From: [Mycobacterium] nativiensis
GTDB lineage: Bacteria > Actinomycetota > Actinomycetes > Mycobacteriales > Mycobacteriaceae
Direction: 5' to 3'
Assembly (NCBI RefSeq): GCF_020172685.1
Contig: NZ_CP083986.1
Span: forward strand, 3,652,817 to 3,716,816
DNA: 64,000 bases
Made by a program: the position numbers and the translations under genes. Shown piece by piece: positions 52,605 through 63,752 of the stretch (within the stretch, counting starts at the first letter, position 1; the number at the start of each line of letters is the position of its first letter). The notes under the pieces were generated by a model, which was not told where the DNA came from, ran no database searches, and saw nothing but the letters and a program-made list of their open reading frames with translations.

Positions 52605-53612
52605 GTGAGCCGATCCGGGGCGCGCGCCGGCCCGGCCATTCGGTGGCTGGGCGCGGCGAGCGCGCTGGTTCCGCTGCTGGCCCTGGTGTTCGTGCTGGCG
52701 ACGCTGCTCATCGAGGCGCTGCCGGCGATCACCGTCAACGGGCTGCACTTTTTCACCGGGACCGACTGGAACCCCGGCAACACCTACGGCTCGGCCACCG
52801 TCACCCGCGGCGTGCAGCATCCGACCGGCGCCTATTACGGGGCGCTGCCACTGATCGTCGGCACGCTGGCGACCTCGGCGATCGCCCTGGTGATCGCCGT
52901 TCCGGTGTCCGTCGGGGCGGCGCTGCTGATCGTGGAGCGCCTCCCGCGGGGCATCGCCTCGGCAGTCGGGATGATCCTGGAACTGCTGGCCGGTATTCCC
53001 AGCGTCATCGTCGGACTGTGGGGGGCGATGACGTTCGGGCCGTTCATCGCCGGCCACGTGGCTCCGGTGATCGCCCGCAACGCCCCGGATATGCCGGTGC
53101 TGCGCTATTTTCGCGGCGACCCCGGCCATGGGGAGGGCCTGCTGGTTTCCGGCCTGGTGCTGGCCGTGATGGTGATCCCGATCATCGCCAGCACCAGCCG
53201 GGACCTGATCCGCCAAGTTCCGCCGCTGCCCCGCGAGGGGGCGATCGCATTGGGAATGACCGAGTTCGAGTGCGTTCGCCGGGTCACGCTGCCGTGGGTC
53301 ACCAGCGGCATCGTCGGGGCGATCGTGCTGGGACTCGGGCGCGCGCTCGGCGAAACGATGGCGGTGGCGATGGTCTCCGGCGCGGTGCTGGGAACCATGC
53401 CGACGACCATCTATTCGACCATGACCACCATCGCCGCCACCGTTGTCTCGCAGCTGGATTCGGCGATGACGGACTTCACCGACTTCGCGGTCAAAACCCT
53501 CGCCGAGGTGAGCCTGGTGCTGATGGTGATCACCTTGCTCACGAACATCGCCGCCCGCATCCTGGTGCGCCGGGTGTCGGGTACCGCACTGCCGGTGGGA
53601 CGTGGAGTCTGA
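52605..53612 (+). CDS. pstC: Phosphate ABC transporter permease PstC
   Basis: Permease of 335 residues with about six membrane helices. The EAA loop region reads [16 protein letters not shown], and [13 protein letters not shown] and [13 protein letters not shown] are typical PstC motifs. It pairs with PstA as the transmembrane channel. The start is GTG at 52605, 8 bases after pstS1. Confidence 0.95.
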   Translation: MSRSGARAGPAIRWLGAASALVPLLALVFVLATLLIEALPAITVNGLHFFTGTDWNPGNTYGSATVTRGVQHPTGAYYGALPLIVGTLATSAIALVIAVPVSVGAALLIVERLPRGIASAVGMILELLAGIPSVIVGLWGAMTFGPFIAGHVAPVIARNAPDMPVLRYFRGDPGHGEGLLVSGLVLAVMVIPIIASTSRDLIRQVPPLPREGAIALGMTEFECVRRVTLPWVTSGIVGAIVLGLGRALGETMAVAMVSGAVLGTMPTTIYSTMTTIAATVVSQLDSAMTDFTDFAVKTLAEVSLVLMVITLLTNIAARILVRRVSGTALPVGRGV

Positions 53613-53624
53613 CGGGGTGCCGAG

Positions 53625-54464
53625 GTGAACAGCCGCAAGATCGTCAACGCAGCGTTCTGGCTGGGCTGCCTGTTATGCCTTGCGGTGGTGGTGGTTCCGA
53701 CGCTGTGGATGCTGATCGAGGTCATCGGTCGCGCCCTGCCGGTGTTCGATTGGCAGGTCCTGACCGAGAACACCCGCGGCAACGGCGGCGGGCTGCGCAA
53801 TGCGATCATCGGCACCGCGGTCCTGGGGTTCGGGGTGCTGCTGGTGGGCGGGACGGTGAGCGTGTTGACCGGGATCTACCTGTCCGAATTCGCCACCGGG
53901 AGAACGCAGTCGCTGCTGCGCGGTGCCTATGAGGTGCTGGCCGGCATTCCGTCCATCGTCCTCGGCTACGTCGGCTACCTGGCATTGGTGGTGCTCTTCG
54001 GATGGGGTTTCTCGCTGGCCGCCGGGGTGGTGACCCTGTCGGTGCTCGCGATCCCCTACATCGCGAAGGCTACCGAGGCGGCGCTCTCTCAGGTGCCGAC
54101 GTCCTACCGGGAGGGCGCCGAAGCGCTCGGGCTGCCGGTGGGCTGGACCCTGCGCAGGATCGTGCTGAAGTCGGCGATCCCCGGGATCGTCACCGGCATG
54201 CTGGTGGCCCTCGCGCTGGCGGTCGGCGAGACGGCGCCGATGCTCTACACCGCGGGCTGGTCCAACACCGCCCCCACCGGCGAGCTCACCCATTCCCCGG
54301 TCGGCTACCTGACCTATCCGATCTGGACGTTCTACAACCTGCCGTCGCAATCCGCCCGCGATCTGTCCTACAACGCGGCGTTCCTGTTGATCTTGTTTGT
54401 ACTGTTGCTGATACTCATCGGGCGACTGGTCAGCTGGCGGTCGCGCAGGCATTCGGAGGACTGA
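53625..54464 (+). CDS. pstA: Phosphate ABC transporter permease PstA
   Basis: Permease of 279 residues with about six membrane helices. The motifs [14 protein letters not shown] and [18 protein letters not shown] (EAA loop) and [12 protein letters not shown] are typical of PstA. The start is GTG at 53625, 12 bases after pstC. It ends the pst operon, four bases before an unrelated CoA-transferase gene. Confidence 0.95.
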   Translation: MNSRKIVNAAFWLGCLLCLAVVVVPTLWMLIEVIGRALPVFDWQVLTENTRGNGGGLRNAIIGTAVLGFGVLLVGGTVSVLTGIYLSEFATGRTQSLLRGAYEVLAGIPSIVLGYVGYLALVVLFGWGFSLAAGVVTLSVLAIPYIAKATEAALSQVPTSYREGAEALGLPVGWTLRRIVLKSAIPGIVTGMLVALALAVGETAPMLYTAGWSNTAPTGELTHSPVGYLTYPIWTFYNLPSQSARDLSYNAAFLLILFVLLLILIGRLVSWRSRRHSED

Positions 54465-54468
54465 GCAG

Positions 54469-55647
54469 ATGGCCGACGATTCCGGACCCAAGCCGCTGGA
54501 CGGATTCCGGGTCCTGGACTTCACCCAGAACGTGGCCGGCCCGCTGGCCGGCCAGGTGCTGGCCGATCTGGGCGCCGAGGTCATCAAGGTCGAGGCGCCC
54601 GGCGGTGAGGCGAGCCGGCAGATCACCTCGGTGCTGCCCGGCCGCCGGCCACTGGCCGTCTACTTTCTGCCGAACAACCGCGGCAAGAAGTCGGTGACCG
54701 CCGACCTGCGGACCGCAGAGGCCAAACAGCGGATCCTGGATCTGGTGGACACCGCCGACGTCGTGCTGGAGTCCTTCCGGCCCGGTGTGATGGAGCGGCT
54801 CGGGCTGGGCCCGGACGAGCTGCGCCTCCGCAACCCGAAACTGGTCTACGCGCGCCTGTCGGCGTACGGCGGCAACGGTCCGAACGGCGACCGCCCGGGG
54901 GTCGACCTGATGGTGGCGGCCGAGGCGGGGATGACCTCGGGGATGCGGACCCCCGACGGCAAGCCGCAGATCATCCCGTTCCAACTGGTCGACAATGCCA
55001 GCGGCCACGTGCTGGCGCAGGCGGTGCTGGCGGCCCTGCTCAACCGGGAGCGGCACGGCATCGCCGACGTGGTGGAAGTGGCGATGTACGACGTGGCGGT
55101 GGCGCTGCAGGCCAATCAGCTCACCGTGCACCTGAACCGCCCGGCAGAGGCCCGCGCCGCATCACCGGCTGCCGCGCCGGCCAAGCGACGCAAGGGAGTC
55201 GGGTTCGCCACCCAGCCCTCGGATGCGTTCCGCACCGCCGACGGCTACGTCGTGATCAGCGCCTACACGCCCAAACACTGGGACACGCTGTGCCGCACCA
55301 TCGAACGGCTGGATCTGATCGCCGATCCGCGGTTCGCCGACCAGCGCTCCCGGTCGATCAACTACGCCGAGCTCATCACCGAGCTGGAGTCCACCCTGAC
55401 CACGGCGACGTCGGAGCAGTGGGTGGATCGGTTGCAGCGCAACGGTTTGATGGCGTGTCTGGCCAACACCTGGAAGCAGGTGGTGGACACTGCGCTGTTC
55501 GCCGAGAATCAGCTGGCCCTGCGAACCGGCGAGGGTGACACCGCGATCACCGTGGTGCGCACCCCGGCGCGCTACCGCTCGTTCGATGCCGCCGTCACCG
55601 GCGCTCCCCCCACACCGGGTCAGCACAACGACGAACTGCTGGGCTGA
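54469..55647 (+). CDS. Family III CoA-transferase (CaiB/BaiF)
   Basis: A 392-residue CaiB/BaiF CoA-transferase, equivalent to Rv3272. It includes GPLAGQVLADLGAEVIKVE at the N-terminus, DTADVVLESFRPGVMERLG, and RPGVDLMVAAEAG containing the catalytic-type Asp. It would move CoA between acyl acids; substrate unknown. In M. tuberculosis it directly follows Rv3271c, whereas here the pknD-pst module lies between. Confidence 0.93.
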   Translation: MADDSGPKPLDGFRVLDFTQNVAGPLAGQVLADLGAEVIKVEAPGGEASRQITSVLPGRRPLAVYFLPNNRGKKSVTADLRTAEAKQRILDLVDTADVVLESFRPGVMERLGLGPDELRLRNPKLVYARLSAYGGNGPNGDRPGVDLMVAAEAGMTSGMRTPDGKPQIIPFQLVDNASGHVLAQAVLAALLNRERHGIADVVEVAMYDVAVALQANQLTVHLNRPAEARAASPAAAPAKRRKGVGFATQPSDAFRTADGYVVISAYTPKHWDTLCRTIERLDLIADPRFADQRSRSINYAELITELESTLTTATSEQWVDRLQRNGLMACLANTWKQVVDTALFAENQLALRTGEGDTAITVVRTPARYRSFDAAVTGAPPTPGQHNDELLG

Positions 55648-56924
55648 GCGGCCAACGCACGGGCACCCACCAGTGCGGCCAGCATCACCGCTACGCATAT
55701 CAGCCCATCGTCTTTGAGCCCCCATTTGATCGCGACCAGTGTCGCGGCCCCGGCCACCATCAGCAGCAACCCGACTAGCCCGCTGCGCCCCGGTGCTATC
55801 GCCACCGGGGAGTCCCAGCCCGGCAACGGGTTGTTCTCCAGCGGGCGCAGCACCACGAACAGCACCGCCATCACCGCCGCCACCAAGAGCAGCTGTATGA
55901 CGCTGAGCGCCACGAAGTGTGGCAGACCCGGGTAACGCGGCAGGCCGAGGCCGTCGAAGAGCAGGTGCACGCCGAGCAGCACCGGAATGTGCCACAGGTA
56001 CAGCGTCATCGCCCCGGAGTTGCCGATCGCGGTCAGCCACCAGACCCGGGGCCGCTGCGCCCACCGGGTGATCGCCGGCGCCGCCCAGATCGCCAGGGCG
56101 CTCATGATGACCGCATGGCCGGCCAAGAGCAGCGACGGCGGGCTCGTGTTGGACAGCTGGTGATCGCCGGTGCCGACCAAACTCAACTGATAGGGCCCGA
56201 ACCGCATCAGAACCACGTTGACCGCCAGCAGCGCCGCCGCCACGACCAGCGCCGCGGGCCGGGCCAGCAGGCCGCGCCGGTAGGCCACCCCGAACATCGC
56301 CGGTATGAGCCAGACGGCGAGGTTGAGATATCCCAACGGCGCCAACGCCGGCCAGTGCAGCCGCAGCGCGTCCACGGCGGCGATACCGGCGTAGACAGTG
56401 CCGACGCCGACAGCCAGCCGAGCGGGCGTGGCGATCCGGTACAGCACCGGGATCGCGGCCAGCACCAGAACGTAGGCGCCCAGGAACCACAGCAGCTGAA
56501 TGCTGACCCCGGCCACCGGTTCGTAGACGTGCCGAGGCAACACCGGGTACAGCACGGTCAGCGCGCAGGCCCAGAACGCCAGGTAGTAGAACACCGGGCG
56601 GAACAGCCGCAGGCAACGCTTCATCAGCCAGCCGCCCCAGTCGGCACCCGGCTGCCACGACGTGAGGCAGGCCGCCGCGCCGGCGAAGAAGAATAGCGGC
56701 ATGATCTGGAAGATCCAGGTCAGTGCGGCAAACGCCGTCGACGTGGTGAGCAGGTTGTCCCAGATCAGCACGCCGTCGCGGATCACGCTGGTGGCCATCA
56801 CGGTGTGCCCGACCACGACGCCGATCAGGGCGGTGATCCGCATGACGTCGACGGCGCGGTCGCGCTCGGCCGGTGTTGCCGCGGCGAGTTCGGCGGGTCC
56901 GGGGAAGCCCAGCAGATTTGTCAT
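55620..56924 (-). CDS. Acyltransferase-3-like membrane protein
   Basis: Integral membrane protein of 434 residues with about 10-12 helices, from the acyltransferase 3 family (O-acetylation of carbohydrates or lipids). The conserved His is in VVGHTVMATS and an FFFAGAAA motif follows. A second motif, MTLYLWHIPVL, is typical. ATG 56924 follows AGAAAGG at good distance. It overlaps the convergent CoA-transferase by 28 bases. Substrate unknown, possibly a cell-envelope glycan. Confidence 0.88.
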   Translation of the reverse strand: MTNLLGFPGPAELAAATPAERDRAVDVMRITALIGVVVGHTVMATSVIRDGVLIWDNLLTTSTAFAALTWIFQIMPLFFFAGAAACLTSWQPGADWGGWLMKRCLRLFRPVFYYLAFWACALTVLYPVLPRHVYEPVAGVSIQLLWFLGAYVLVLAAIPVLYRIATPARLAVGVGTVYAGIAAVDALRLHWPALAPLGYLNLAVWLIPAMFGVAYRRGLLARPAALVVAAALLAVNVVLMRFGPYQLSLVGTGDHQLSNTSPPSLLLAGHAVIMSALAIWAAPAITRWAQRPRVWWLTAIGNSGAMTLYLWHIPVLLGVHLLFDGLGLPRYPGLPHFVALSVIQLLLVAAVMAVLFVVLRPLENNPLPGWDSPVAIAPGRSGLVGLLLMVAGAATLVAIKWGLKDDGLICVAVMLAALVGARALAAQPSSSSLC

Positions 56925-56944
56925 CGTCTGTTGCCTTTCTCGAA

Positions 56945-58696
56945 TCAACTCTGTCCGCCGGCGTCCTGTTGCGCCAGGCTGCGGGCGTAGCCGGTGCCCA
57001 TGCCCAGTAGCAGCAGGCCGGCGACGATGAATGCTGCGACCCGCACCATGCCGTCGAGGGTGCCCAGGTCGAACAGGAACAGCTTTGCGGTGGCGGCTCC
57101 GGTGAGCGCCAGTCCGGCGGCCATCGGCAGGGTTCGGGCGTCGCGGTCGGTCAGGCGTAACGCGTAGCGCAACAGGGCGGCCGCCATCGCGATCCAGCAC
57201 AGCGTGGCCGCCATGTGGCCGGCCAGGAATCCGCCGGTACCGCCGATCGCGACACCGAGGGTGACGGTGAAAGCGGTGACGGCGTAGCCGATCAGCGCCC
57301 CGCCGGCCGTGGCCAGGATCGGCGCATCGGCGGAGTTCGCGCCTTGGCCAACCCCGCCGGCGGCGTATGCGCGTGCGGTGGCGGCCACCAGCGCGATGAG
57401 CAGCAGGCTGGCGATCAGCGTGGACACTGTGTCGGCAGCCGACATCGCCGTCGCGATGATCAGGCTGGCCGGTGACGCGTAGCTGAGGTATACGATTCCG
57501 CCGGCGAACCCGAATCCCGTTGCTACCCAACGTGCCACACCGCTCTGTCGGCCGGCGACGGCGACGATGACGGCCGTGGCCAGCAGTATTGGGGCCAGCA
57601 CCGAGCCGTGGAAAGCCGTGGTGATCGCGATCAGTGCGGCGACCGCGGACAGCGCCGCGAAGACCTGCACGACGACCGGCGGCAGTGCCCGGTGAATGAG
57701 GATGACGGCGAGCATGGCCATCGAGAGCGCCGCCGCCAGCACGGTGGCCGGCCCCCGGTCCATCGCGGCCCCGGCGGCCAGCACCGGCAGGGTTCCGGCG
57801 GCGGTCAGCAGCGCGAGTGGACCCGGCCGGGTGGTGGTCGGCAGCAACAGCAGTCCGCTGACGACGGCCAGAATCGCCGCGACGCCGCAGGCGCCGCCGA
57901 TCAGCCATCGGTCGTGCCCGCCGGACAAGGCCAGTGCGGCCAGCAGCGGCAGCGTCGCCGCCGCGATGCGGGCCGCGAACATCCCGGTCCAGTCCCTGCC
58001 CAGCTGAACCGGCAGCGCCGCCGCCGACAGTGCCAGCAGGAAACCGATCAGCAGTAGGTCGACGTCACCGCTGATGATCGGGGCCAGCACGATCAGCGGG
58101 ACCAGCACCAGCAGTGCGAGAGGTTCGGAGTCCCAGCGTCGCGCCAGGGCCAGGCCGGCGCCGCCCACCGCGGCGGCGACCGCCAACCCGACCGGTGCCG
58201 GCACCCACTGGTAGTGCGCGGTGATCGCGACCAGGTCCAGGTAGGCCGCGGCGATCCCGGTGGCGGCCAGCGCGATGGCCCCGATCCGTCCGCCCGGCCG
58301 GGTGCGCAGCCGGCATGCCACCCCGACCAGCCCAGCCGACAGCGCGAAGCCACCGGCGACCCGAATCTCGGGGCGCAGGACGCCGGCCTGGGCGGCCAGC
58401 ACCAGCAGCAGTACCACCCCGACCAGGGTCACCGCGACTCCCGCGACGGCCAGCAGCTTGCCGACCCAGCCCGAGTCGCCCACGGCGGGCGCCGGTTTCG
58501 GTTCCGTGTGGGTCGTCCACGGTGCGGGCGGCGGTGGGGCCGCCGGAACAACCGGAACAACCGGAGCCGGTGCGCTGCCGAGTATCCGATCGAGTTCGGC
58601 GAGTTCCCCGGAAACCCGGTTGAGCTGCCAGGACAGTGCGTGGCATTCGGCGGAGAGCCGGTTGATGACGGCTCGCGGTTCGGTCATATCGGCCAC
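56945..58696 (-). CDS. DUF2339 polytopic membrane protein
   Basis: A 583-residue protein with a short coiled-coil-like N-terminal helix (about 8-40), a Pro-rich linker (about 42-70) and some 16-18 hydrophobic helices filling the rest. This is the layout of DUF2339 membrane proteins, whose function is unknown. Start GTG 58696 (or ATG 58687). It lies between a response regulator and an acyltransferase on the same strand. Confidence 0.8.
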   Translation of the reverse strand: MADMTEPRAVINRLSAECHALSWQLNRVSGELAELDRILGSAPAPVVPVVPAAPPPPAPWTTHTEPKPAPAVGDSGWVGKLLAVAGVAVTLVGVVLLLVLAAQAGVLRPEIRVAGGFALSAGLVGVACRLRTRPGGRIGAIALAATGIAAAYLDLVAITAHYQWVPAPVGLAVAAAVGGAGLALARRWDSEPLALLVLVPLIVLAPIISGDVDLLLIGFLLALSAAALPVQLGRDWTGMFAARIAAATLPLLAALALSGGHDRWLIGGACGVAAILAVVSGLLLLPTTTRPGPLALLTAAGTLPVLAAGAAMDRGPATVLAAALSMAMLAVILIHRALPPVVVQVFAALSAVAALIAITTAFHGSVLAPILLATAVIVAVAGRQSGVARWVATGFGFAGGIVYLSYASPASLIIATAMSAADTVSTLIASLLLIALVAATARAYAAGGVGQGANSADAPILATAGGALIGYAVTAFTVTLGVAIGGTGGFLAGHMAATLCWIAMAAALLRYALRLTDRDARTLPMAAGLALTGAATAKLFLFDLGTLDGMVRVAAFIVAGLLLLGMGTGYARSLAQQDAGGQS

Positions 58697-58748
58697 GATG
58701 CCGGGTGAATGGCCCCAGCGGATGAGTAGGACTACCTGATCCGATCCG

Positions 58749-59402
58749 TTATTCGTCCAACCCGTGCTCGATGGCGTACCGAGTGAGCTCCACCCGGTTG
58801 GCGACCTGCAGCTTGCGGAACGTGGCCTGCACGTGGTTCTCGACGGTGCGGTGGCTCAGCGACAGTTTCACCGCGATCTGCTTGGCGGACAGGCCCTTCG
58901 CCACATGGCGCAGCACCTCGGTCTCCCGCTCGGTCAGGGCGGGGGTTGCGGGCCCGGCGTCCGGGCTGCGCTCGAGTCGGCGGTATTCACCCAGCACGAG
59001 TCCGGCCAGCCCGGGGGTGAACACCGCGCGTCCGGCGGCAGTGGCTTCCACGGCGGCGTTCAGCTCGTCGCGCGAAGCGCTCTTGACCAGATAGCCGGTC
59101 GCCCCGGCTTTGACGGCCTGCAGCACGTCGTCGCGTTCGTCGGAGGCCGACAGCACCAGCACCCGCGTCGACGGCGAGACCTCAAGCACCGCGGTCGTTG
59201 CCGCGACTCCGTCGCCGTCACCGAGCCGCATGTCCATCAGGACTACATCGGGTCTGACCACCTCGGCCCGGCGGCGCGCCGCGGCCACCCCGTCGGCGGT
59301 GGCCACCACAGTGAACCCCGACTCGGCGAGGTCTCGGGCCACGGCGTCCCGCCAGATCGGATGGTCGTCGACGACCATCACCGTCGGATGCTGAGTTCCC
59401 AC
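58749..59402 (-). CDS. NarL-family response regulator
   Basis: Response regulator of 217 residues. The receiver has VVDDHPIWRD and phospho-acceptor Asp in VLMDMRLGDGDG, and the conserved Lys in GYLVKSASRDEL. The C-terminal LuxR HTH includes LTERETEVLRHVAKGLSAKQ. GTG 59402 is preceded within the kinase gene and overlaps its 3' end by 25 bases, so the pair is cotranslated. The regulon cannot be told. Confidence 0.93.
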   Translation of the reverse strand: MGTQHPTVMVVDDHPIWRDAVARDLAESGFTVVATADGVAAARRRAEVVRPDVVLMDMRLGDGDGVAATTAVLEVSPSTRVLVLSASDERDDVLQAVKAGATGYLVKSASRDELNAAVEATAAGRAVFTPGLAGLVLGEYRRLERSPDAGPATPALTERETEVLRHVAKGLSAKQIAVKLSLSHRTVENHVQATFRKLQVANRVELTRYAIEHGLDE

Positions 59403-60508
59403 TCGGTTCCCTCCCCGACATCGGTGTGCAACACGGCGCTGCCGCCCAGTGCTGCGAGCCGGCCGACGATCGACTTCGAGACTCCGACGCGTCCCTGTCG
59501 GGCCGCCTCCTCCAGCCTGCCCGCGGCGATGCCCACGCCGTCGTCCCGCACGCTGACGGTGACGATGTCGCCGAGGTCTTCGCACAGCACGAATGCCCGC
59601 GCATCCGGGCCGGCGTGGCGACGCACGTTGTCCAGCGCGTTGCCGATCGCCGCGTCGAGTTCTGTTGCGGTGCCGCGCGGCAGCATCACCGGCGTGGCGG
59701 GCAGGCTCAGCGACACCCGGTCGTCCTCACGGAGGCTCAACAGGGCGCGCAGGTCGGCTTCGCCGGCGACCGTGTCTTCGGTCGCGGCGAACTCGGTCGA
59801 ACTGACCAGCCTGCGCAGCGCGCGTTCCTGCTCTCCGGCCAGATCCGCCAACTCCGCTGCTGCACCGCCGATTTCACGGCCGCGCCGGGCGACCAGCGCC
59901 AACACCTGCATGACGCCGTCGTGGACATGCCGGGACAACCGTTCGCGTTCCTCGGTCGCCGCCGACAGTCGGGCCGCGCGTTGCAGCTCGTCATGGGCGC
60001 GCCGTGCCGTCTGGGCGGCCATGCCCACCGCCAGCGCGAGCGCCAACTCGATGACCACTGTGGCGTTGCGGCCGAAGTTGAGGCTCAGATAGCCCTTGAC
60101 GAACGCACTGGCGGCGGTGATCACGATCGCGGCCGGCATGCCGCCGGCGGGGCCGAACTGCAGTGCCGCCGAGATGACGGCGTTGCTGGCCCACAGCGTC
60201 GTCGGCCAGGTCTGGTTGTCGAGCGCCCACGCCCGGGAGGCGACCACCTCGGTGGACAGCATCAACGCCACCACGACAGCCAGCTCGGCGATCACCCAGG
60301 CCGGGCGCCGGCCGAAGCCGCGCAGGTAGGCGATCGCGCAGGCGGCACTCCACGCGATCAGCACCGCGAACAGCAGCCAGCTGACCCCGGGCCGGGCCAG
60401 GTCGTCGTTGATCGCGATCTGAAAGCCCAGTGAGTAAAGGCAGCTCAGCAGGCGGAACAGCTGTGCCGCACGCCACAGCGGTGCGGTCGCATCCGAATCC
60501 CGCATCAC
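59378..60508 (-). CDS. Membrane sensor histidine kinase (HPK7-like)
   Basis: A 376-residue kinase with a membrane N-terminal half of about five to six helices (about 15-165), a dimerisation region with the phospho-acceptor His in LSRHVHDGVMQ, and a HATPase domain with NALDNVRRHAG and DDGVGI. It is partnered with the NarL-type regulator downstream. It starts just after ackA (5 bases), with GTG 60508 or ATG 60505. The signal is unknown. Confidence 0.92.
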   Translation of the reverse strand: MMRDSDATAPLWRAAQLFRLLSCLYSLGFQIAINDDLARPGVSWLLFAVLIAWSAACAIAYLRGFGRRPAWVIAELAVVVALMLSTEVVASRAWALDNQTWPTTLWASNAVISAALQFGPAGGMPAAIVITAASAFVKGYLSLNFGRNATVVIELALALAVGMAAQTARRAHDELQRAARLSAATEERERLSRHVHDGVMQVLALVARRGREIGGAAAELADLAGEQERALRRLVSSTEFAATEDTVAGEADLRALLSLREDDRVSLSLPATPVMLPRGTATELDAAIGNALDNVRRHAGPDARAFVLCEDLGDIVTVSVRDDGVGIAAGRLEEAARQGRVGVSKSIVGRLAALGGSAVLHTDVGEGTEWELSIRR

Positions 60509-60513
60509 GGCCG

Positions 60514-61662
60514 TTACACGAACTCCCAGGCGGCGCGGGCGATCGCCAGCTCCTCATTGGTGGGAACCACCAGGACAGTGGTGCGTGAGGCATCGGCGGA
60601 GATGATCCGCGCGCCCCTGCCGGAGCGGTTGCGCTGCGGGTCGACGATGATGCCCAGCCCGTCCAGGCCCGCCAGCGCATCCTCGCGCACGTCGGGCACG
60701 TTCTCTCCTACCCCGGCGGTGAAGGCGATCGCGTCGGCGCGGCCGAGCACCGCCAGGTAGGCACCGACGTACTTGCGCAGCCGGTGGATGTAGACGTCAT
60801 AGGCCAGCCCGGCCGCCTCGCCCGGCGCGCCGCCGGCCGCCCGCTGCCCGAGCAACTCCCGAAAGTCGTTGATCCCACTCAGTCCCTTCAGCCCGGATCG
60901 GCGGTTCAGCAACTCGTCGAGTTGCTCAACGCCGAAGCCGGCGGTGCGGTTGAGGTGGAACAGCACGCCGGGGTCGATGTCACCGCTGCGGGTGCCCATC
61001 ACCAGCCCCTCCAGCGGGGTCAGCCCCATGGACGTCTCGACCGCCTTGCCACCGCGCACGGCCGACGCCGAGGCCCCGTTGCCCAGATGCAGCACGATGG
61101 TATTCAGCTCGGCCGGATCGCGACCCAGGACCGCGGCGGTCTCCCGCGAGACGTATTCGTGCGAGGTGCCGTGGAATCCGTAGCGGCGGATGCCGTATTC
61201 GGTGGCAACGTCGTGATCGATCGCGTAGTGGGCGGCAGCCGGCGGTAGCGAATGGAAGAAGCCGGTGTCGAACACCGCCACGTGCGGCACGTCGGGAAAG
61301 TCTTTGCGGGCCACCTCGATTCCGATCACGTTGGCCGGATTGTGCAGCGGCGCCAGCTCGGCGAGCCGTTCCACCTCGGCCACCACCGCATCGGTGATCA
61401 GGGTGGGCGCGAAGAACCGGCTGCCGCCGTGCACCACCCGATGCCCGACCGCGCGCACGGCGGCGAGGTCGACGCCGGAGTCGATGAGCCGCCGGTGGAT
61501 CAGCCGCAGTCCGGCGGCGTGATCGGCGACCGGCCCGTCGGGCTCGCCGATCTGTTCCACGAGTCCGGAGACCACCGCGGTTCCGGCCTCCGGGTCGACC
61601 AGCTGGTATTTGATCGATGACGAGCCCGAGTTGAGTACCAGGACCAGGCCGGCATCGCTCAC
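60514..61662 (-). CDS. ackA: Acetate kinase
   Basis: Acetate kinase of 382 residues converting acetyl-phosphate and ADP to acetate and ATP, or the reverse. The ASKHA signatures [10 protein letters not shown] and [11 protein letters not shown] are present, and HLGNGAS and the Arg/Asp sites (VHGGS, ARKDFPD) follow. GTG 61662 overlaps pta by 4 bases. In M. tuberculosis ackA also follows pta. Confidence 0.97.
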   Translation of the reverse strand: MSDAGLVLVLNSGSSSIKYQLVDPEAGTAVVSGLVEQIGEPDGPVADHAAGLRLIHRRLIDSGVDLAAVRAVGHRVVHGGSRFFAPTLITDAVVAEVERLAELAPLHNPANVIGIEVARKDFPDVPHVAVFDTGFFHSLPPAAAHYAIDHDVATEYGIRRYGFHGTSHEYVSRETAAVLGRDPAELNTIVLHLGNGASASAVRGGKAVETSMGLTPLEGLVMGTRSGDIDPGVLFHLNRTAGFGVEQLDELLNRRSGLKGLSGINDFRELLGQRAAGGAPGEAAGLAYDVYIHRLRKYVGAYLAVLGRADAIAFTAGVGENVPDVREDALAGLDGLGIIVDPQRNRSGRGARIISADASRTTVLVVPTNEELAIARAAWEFV

Positions 61663-63752
61663 GATGTGGCTCCCTGTGCCTGAATCGCGGTGATCGCGAC
61701 CGTGTAGACGATGTCATCGACCAGTGCGCCCCGGGACAGGTCGTTGACCGGTTTGGCCAATCCCTGCAGCACCGGCCCGATCGCCACGGCGCCGGCGCTG
61801 CGCTGCACCGCCTTGTAGGTGTTGTTGCCGGTGTTCAGGTCCGGGAACACCAGCACGGTGGCCCGCCCGGCCACCGGCGAGTCCGGCATCTTCGCGGCCG
61901 CAACCCCCTCGTCAACCGCGGCGTCGTACTGAATCGGGCCGTCGGCCAGCAGGTCGGGGCGTCGCTCGTGCACCAATTGCGTTGCGGCACGCACCTTGTC
62001 GACTCCCGCCCCGGATCCGGACTCACCGGTGGAGTACGACAGCAGCGCCACCCGGGGTTCGATACCGAACGCATCTGCGGTGGCCGCCGAGGAGATCGCG
62101 ATGTCGGCGAGTTGCTCGACAGTCGGATCGGGTACCACCGCGCAGTCGCCGTAGGCCAGCACCCGGTCCGCCAGGCACATCAGGAACACACTGGACACCG
62201 TCGACACTCCGGGCGCGGTGCGGATGATCTCGAACGCCGGACGGATGGTGTGCGCGGTGGTGTGCGCAGCACCCGACACCATCCCGTCGGCGATCCCCAG
62301 CTGCACCATCATGGTGCCGAAATAGGAGATGTCCCGCATGATCTCGCGAGCGCGGTCCTCGGTCATCCCCCGGTGTGCGCGCAGTCGGGCGTATTCGGCA
62401 CCGAAGGATTCGAGCAGGCCGCTGCTGCTCGGGTCGATCACCTGCGCGGCGTCCAGATCCACCCCCAGTTCGGCGCCGCGCCCGCGCACCACGTCCTCGA
62501 CCCCGAGCAGCGTCAGGTCGACGATCCCGCGGGACAGTAATCGCCCCGCCGCCAACAGGATCCGGTCATCCGATGCCTCCGGAAGCACGATATGGCGGCG
62601 GTCGGACCGGGCTCGTTCCAGCAGCCGGTACTCGAACATCTGCGGTGTCACCACCGTCGACGCCGGAACCCGGATCCGTTCGGCGAACTCCGCGCGGTCG
62701 ACGTGGGCGGCCATCACCGCCAGCGCGGTGTCGATCTTGCGCAGCGAGTCGACGGTGATCCGGGATCCGGTGTGCGACACCTGCTCGGCGGTGTCGTAGG
62801 TGCGGTGGCTGGTGGCGATCAGCGGCAGCTTGGGCCGCATCCCCTTGACCAGTTTGTCGATGGCCGGATGCGGCAGCAGACCGCCGTTGAGGATGATCCC
62901 CGACAGCGACGGGAAGCCCTGTGCCTCATGCGCGTTCAGCAGTGCCAGCAGCACGTCGGAGCGGTCGGCCGGCACGATCACCACCTGGCCCTCGCTGAGG
63001 CGCTCGAGGATGTTCTCGGCCGTCATACCGCCGACCATCACGCTGAGCGCCTCTCGGCGCATCAGCTCGGGGTCGCCGCTGTAGACGGTGCCGCCCAGGG
63101 CTGTGCACAGTTCGGCCATCGTCGGGGCCGACAACAACGGCACTTCCGGAACCGCGAACGCCGGCACGTCGATTCCCGCCAAAGCGGTGGTGACCTCCGC
63201 GAGCCGGTCGGGATCGCAGCGGTTGGCGATCACCGCGGCCGGCCGTGCATGCACCGAAGCCACATCGGCCAGGCAGCGTGCGGTGATCTCGGAGATCGAC
63301 TGCGGGTCGCGGTTGTGGCCGTTGACGGCCAGGACCAGCGGTGCACCCAGATTCACGGCGACGCGGGCGTTGAAGCTCAACTCACTCGGGTTGACGACGT
63401 CGGTGAAGTCACTGCCCACCACCAGCACGGCATCACATTGCCGGGCGACCTCGTGGAAGCGCGAGACGATCTCACTCAACGCGGCTTCGCGGTCGGCGTG
63501 GACCTGCTGAAAGGTCACGCCGCGGCAGCCGGTGTGGTCGTCGAGCTTGGCGGTGGCGTGCGCGAGCAGCAGTTCGAGTTGCTCGTCGGTCTCCTCAAGC
63601 GACCGGACGATCGGCCGGAACACCCCGACCCGTGAAGCGGATGCGGCGAGCAGGTGCAGCAGCCCCAGTGCGATCACGGTCTTTCCGGTACCGCCTTCGG
63701 TGGCGGCCAGATAGATACTCGACGTCGGGGTGTCAGAGGTCGGCTCGCTCAT
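61659..63752 (-). CDS. pta: Phosphate acetyltransferase, long form
   Basis: Pta of 697 residues. The N-terminal P-loop/DRTGG-type regulatory part (about 1-370, with ATEGGTGKT) precedes the catalytic PTA_PTB domain (about 375-697, with [18 protein letters not shown] and [20 protein letters not shown]). It interconverts acetyl-CoA and acetyl-phosphate. Start ATG 63752. With ackA it handles acetate and overflow metabolism. Confidence 0.97.
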   Translation of the reverse strand: MSEPTSDTPTSSIYLAATEGGTGKTVIALGLLHLLAASASRVGVFRPIVRSLEETDEQLELLLAHATAKLDDHTGCRGVTFQQVHADREAALSEIVSRFHEVARQCDAVLVVGSDFTDVVNPSELSFNARVAVNLGAPLVLAVNGHNRDPQSISEITARCLADVASVHARPAAVIANRCDPDRLAEVTTALAGIDVPAFAVPEVPLLSAPTMAELCTALGGTVYSGDPELMRREALSVMVGGMTAENILERLSEGQVVIVPADRSDVLLALLNAHEAQGFPSLSGIILNGGLLPHPAIDKLVKGMRPKLPLIATSHRTYDTAEQVSHTGSRITVDSLRKIDTALAVMAAHVDRAEFAERIRVPASTVVTPQMFEYRLLERARSDRRHIVLPEASDDRILLAAGRLLSRGIVDLTLLGVEDVVRGRGAELGVDLDAAQVIDPSSSGLLESFGAEYARLRAHRGMTEDRAREIMRDISYFGTMMVQLGIADGMVSGAAHTTAHTIRPAFEIIRTAPGVSTVSSVFLMCLADRVLAYGDCAVVPDPTVEQLADIAISSAATADAFGIEPRVALLSYSTGESGSGAGVDKVRAATQLVHERRPDLLADGPIQYDAAVDEGVAAAKMPDSPVAGRATVLVFPDLNTGNNTYKAVQRSAGAVAIGPVLQGLAKPVNDLSRGALVDDIVYTVAITAIQAQGATS

